Below are positions 12,032 to 13,982 of a stretch of 13,982 bases of DNA, in pieces. The DNA comes from an uncultured Lachnospiraceae bacterium (GTDB lineage Bacteria; Bacillota_A; Clostridia; Lachnospirales; Lachnospiraceae). The notes under the pieces are model-generated. The model saw only the letters and a list, made by a program, of their open reading frames with translations. It was not told the DNA's origin and ran no database searches. Numbering within the stretch: position 1 is the first letter of the stretch; every line of letters begins with the position of its first letter. Location of the stretch: NCBI GenBank assembly GCA_947175285.1, contig CAMWMM010000068.1:1-13982 (forward strand), in the 5' to 3' direction. The position numbers and the translations under genes are program-made.

Positions 12032-13360
12032 ATGGAACGATTGATTTTGAATAAGCTACTGGATTGGAAGAATTCGCCCTACCGCAAGCCGCTGATCTTA
12101 AAGGGCGTACGCCAGGTGGGTAAGACCTGGGTTCTCAAAGAATTCGGCAGACGTTATTATGAAAATACAGCCTACTTTAACTTCGATGAGAATGAAGAAT
12201 ATAAGCAGTTTTTCGAGACCACCAAGGATATAGATCGTATTCTGCAGAATCTAATACTGGCCAGCGGTCAAAAGATTGTGCCAGAAAAAACCCTTATCAT
12301 TTTTGACGAGGTGCAGGATTGTCCCAAGGTCATCAACTCCATGAAGTATTTCTGCGAGAATACACCTCAGTATCATATTGCTTGTGCTGGTTCTCTGCTG
12401 GGAATTGCCCTGGCAAAACCATCCTCTTTCCCAGTGGGCAAAGTCAACTTCATGCAGATTGATCCAATGACCTTCACAGAATTCCTGCTTGCCAATGGCG
12501 ACGAAAACCTTGTCAAGTATTTGGAAAGTGTGGATACCATTGAGCCAGTTCCCGATGCCTTTTTCAATCCGCTCTATGAGAAATTGAAGATGTACTATGT
12601 CACCGGCGGTATGCCCGAGCCGGTGCTAATGTGGACAGAAGCACGGGATGTTTCTGCTATGCAGGAAGCACTATCTGAGATTATTGGCGCCTATGAGCGT
12701 GACTTTGCCAAGCACCCCAACATCAGCGAGTACCCAAAGATCTCTATGATTTGGAAGTCCATACCGTCCCAGTTGGCAAGAGAGAATAAGAAGTTTATCT
12801 ACAAGGTTGTCAAAGAAGGCGCAAGAGCCCGTGAATACGAGGATGCTTTGCAGTGGCTGGTGGATGCCAGACTGGTGCATAAGACCTACCGCAGCACCGC
12901 TCCCGGACTGCCTATGGCTGCCTATGACGACCTGTCAGCATTTAAGATTTATCTGGTGGATGTAGGGCTACTCCGCCGCCTGGCGCAGCTGGCTCCTACG
13001 GCCTTCGGAGAAGGCAACCGTTTGTTCACCGAGTTCAAAGGCGCACTGACTGAGAACTTTGTGCTGCAGACCTTAATTACACAGTTTGAAGTGATTCCCC
13101 GATACTGGAGTCAAAATAATCCACCTTATGAAGTAGATTTCCTTATCCAGCGGGAGAATGATATTTTCCCTGTAGAGGTCAAGTCCGAGGCTAACACCAC
13201 CAGCAAAAGCCTAAAGAAATTCAAGGAACTGTTCTCGGATCAAGTCAAGCTCCGTGTGCGCTTCTCGCTGAACAATTTGAAGCTGGACAATGATGTGCTG
13301 AACATTCCGCTCTTTATGGCTGACCAGATGGATCGGTTGATTGGACTGGCATTGGAATAG
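12032..13360 (+). CDS. ATP-binding protein, AAA_14 ATPase with DUF4143 domain
   Basis: This 442-aa protein has the standard length and layout of the family. The N-terminal P-loop ATPase has Walker A GVRQVGKT (residues 25-32), Walker B LIIFDE (88-93) and a sensor-1-like strand IACAGSLLG (116-124). The middle is helical, and the C-terminal DUF4143 part has a restriction-endonuclease-like motif: EVDFLIQ (Asp369) and FPVEVKSE (Glu382, Lys384). All catalytic residues are present. Such proteins are abundant, often in many copies per genome, in gut Bacteroidetes and Clostridia; their biological role is not settled, although mobile or defence functions have been proposed. The gene has its own promoter; AAGG lies about ten bases before the ATG. 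It is followed by a decayed second copy, with which it shares the leader. Confidence 0.93.
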   Translation: MERLILNKLLDWKNSPYRKPLILKGVRQVGKTWVLKEFGRRYYENTAYFNFDENEEYKQFFETTKDIDRILQNLILASGQKIVPEKTLIIFDEVQDCPKVINSMKYFCENTPQYHIACAGSLLGIALAKPSSFPVGKVNFMQIDPMTFTEFLLANGDENLVKYLESVDTIEPVPDAFFNPLYEKLKMYYVTGGMPEPVLMWTEARDVSAMQEALSEIIGAYERDFAKHPNISEYPKISMIWKSIPSQLARENKKFIYKVVKEGARAREYEDALQWLVDARLVHKTYRSTAPGLPMAAYDDLSAFKIYLVDVGLLRRLAQLAPTAFGEGNRLFTEFKGALTENFVLQTLITQFEVIPRYWSQNNPPYEVDFLIQRENDIFPVEVKSEANTTSKSLKKFKELFSDQVKLRVRFSLNNLKLDNDVLNIPLFMADQMDRLIGLALE

Positions 13361-13414
13361 CGGCAAGTTGACACACATAATTAACTCCACGGAGAATCGT
13401 AGATATCCAATTCC

Positions 13415-13439
13415 ATATCATAAAATAATTTGGCGGCGC
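13415..13439. repeat. 25-bp direct repeat at the start of ATPase unit 2
   Basis: Identical to 11873-11897. After it, unit 2 keeps about 43 bases, including the second arm of the terminator, that unit 1 has lost between two GC dinucleotides. Confidence 0.8.
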
Positions 13440-13467
13440 ACCATATATTGAAGGTGCGCCACTTTTC
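13435..13467 (+). terminator. Terminator after the ATPase gene
   Basis: GGCGCACC (13435-13442) pairs perfectly with GGTGCGCC (13453-13460) around a ten-base loop and is followed by ACTTTTCTCC. It lies 75 bases after the ATPase stop codon. The corresponding hairpin ahead of unit 1 was destroyed by deletion, which may allow readthrough from the 626-aa gene into the ATPase gene. Confidence 0.7.
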
Positions 13468-13613
13468 TCCTGTTTATTGCTTCTTTCTGCCAGTATCTTT
13501 CAGGTAGGTGGTGCGGTATTGCTCATAGATTGTAATTTTCATGCACTTTACATGTAATAAAAATGTGATTTTAAAACACATAAATTTTAATAAAAGTGTG
13601 AAGATAAGTATCT

Positions 13614-13926
13614 ATGGAACGATTAATTTTGAATAAGCTGTTGGATTGGAAAGATTCGTCCTACCGCAAACCGCTGATCTTAAAGGGCGTACGCCAAATG
13701 AATAAGACCTAGATTCTCAAAGAATTTGGCAGACGTTATTATGAAAATACAGCTTACTTTAACTTCGATGAGAACGAAGAATATAAGCAGTTTTTTGAAG
13801 ACCACCAAGGAGGTAGATTGTATTCTGCAAAATATAATGATGGCCAGCGGTCAAAAGATCGTGCCGGAAAAAAACTTATCATTTTTGACGAGGTGCAGGA
13901 TTGTCCCAAGGTCATCTACTCTATGA
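13614..13926 (+). pseudogene. Second, decayed and truncated copy of the DUF4143 ATPase gene
   Basis: The frame starts MERLILNKLLDWKDSSYRKP, almost as in the intact copy, with about one base in nine changed over the first 120 bases. Walker A is ruined (GVRQMNKT instead of GVRQVGKT), the following Trp codon is TAG (13710-13712), an extra base near 13796-13801 shifts the frame, and a missing base in the A-run near 13868-13874 restores it so that LIIFDEVQDCPKVI is again readable. Homology ends near 13926 and unrelated sequence follows. Only about 100 of 442 codons remain. The upstream leader is conserved, but the -10 box is altered. This is a dead paralogue, or the remnant of a neighbouring family member after recombination. 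Confidence 0.9.
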
Positions 13927-13982
13927 ACGTTACTGTTCACGGGTCAGCTTGACTTAAAGAAACCGATGGTTTAGACTTAATA

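Noticed and set aside
13726..13926. 66-aa plus-strand frame near the end as a gene
   Set aside because: It is an out-of-frame reading through the decayed second ATPase copy; only its middle matches the ATPase, because of the frameshift.

Overview
The window looks like accessory DNA from a low-to-moderate GC gut Clostridia genome, most likely Lachnospiraceae. The grounds are AT-rich spacers, AGGAGG-type ribosome binding sites, an FMN riboswitch of Firmicutes type, an Rpn-family (PD-(D/E)XK) transposase remnant, an AAA/DUF4143 ATPase, and remnants resembling CopA and integrase proteins. No rRNA, tRNA or CRISPR array is visible. All family names come from reading the sequence; no database search was run.

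Left part (1-2650) is a graveyard of broken genes. It holds the frameshifted 3' end of a tyrosine recombinase (210-347), a chimeric copper-binding ORF with a strong terminator (565-886, minus), a decayed membrane-protein gene (939-1255, minus), an FMN riboswitch with no intact gene behind it (1341-1472, minus), the C-terminal third of a nitroreductase with an in-frame stop (1500-1733, minus), and an unrecognised plus-strand ORF (1711-2601) whose 5' end runs into the nitroreductase fragment.

Centre-left (2707-5042) is a strikingly AT-rich minus-strand block: an XRE repressor, then two overlapping genes. The first encodes a 116-aa protein that resembles effector-associated constant component 1 (EACC1) of bacterial conflict systems. 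The second encodes a 366-aa protein with an HELAH zinc-metallopeptidase motif. I read this pair as the best candidate for a little-described defence or conflict module.

Middle (5200-8300) holds a small plus-strand gene with a good RBS, a DUF3888-like exported protein flanked by two 94-bp structured direct repeats, a two-gene unit (PD-(D/E)XK nuclease-like protein plus an 82-aa protein with a strong terminator), and an Rpn remnant that has lost its middle.

Right part (8339-13982) has a two-gene minus operon of unknown function, divergent from a 626-aa protein that seems to be a degenerate derivative of family A DNA polymerase. An intact AAA/DUF4143 ATPase with its own promoter follows. The ATPase unit is then repeated in tandem as a decayed, truncated copy, and both copies begin with the same 25-bp sequence.
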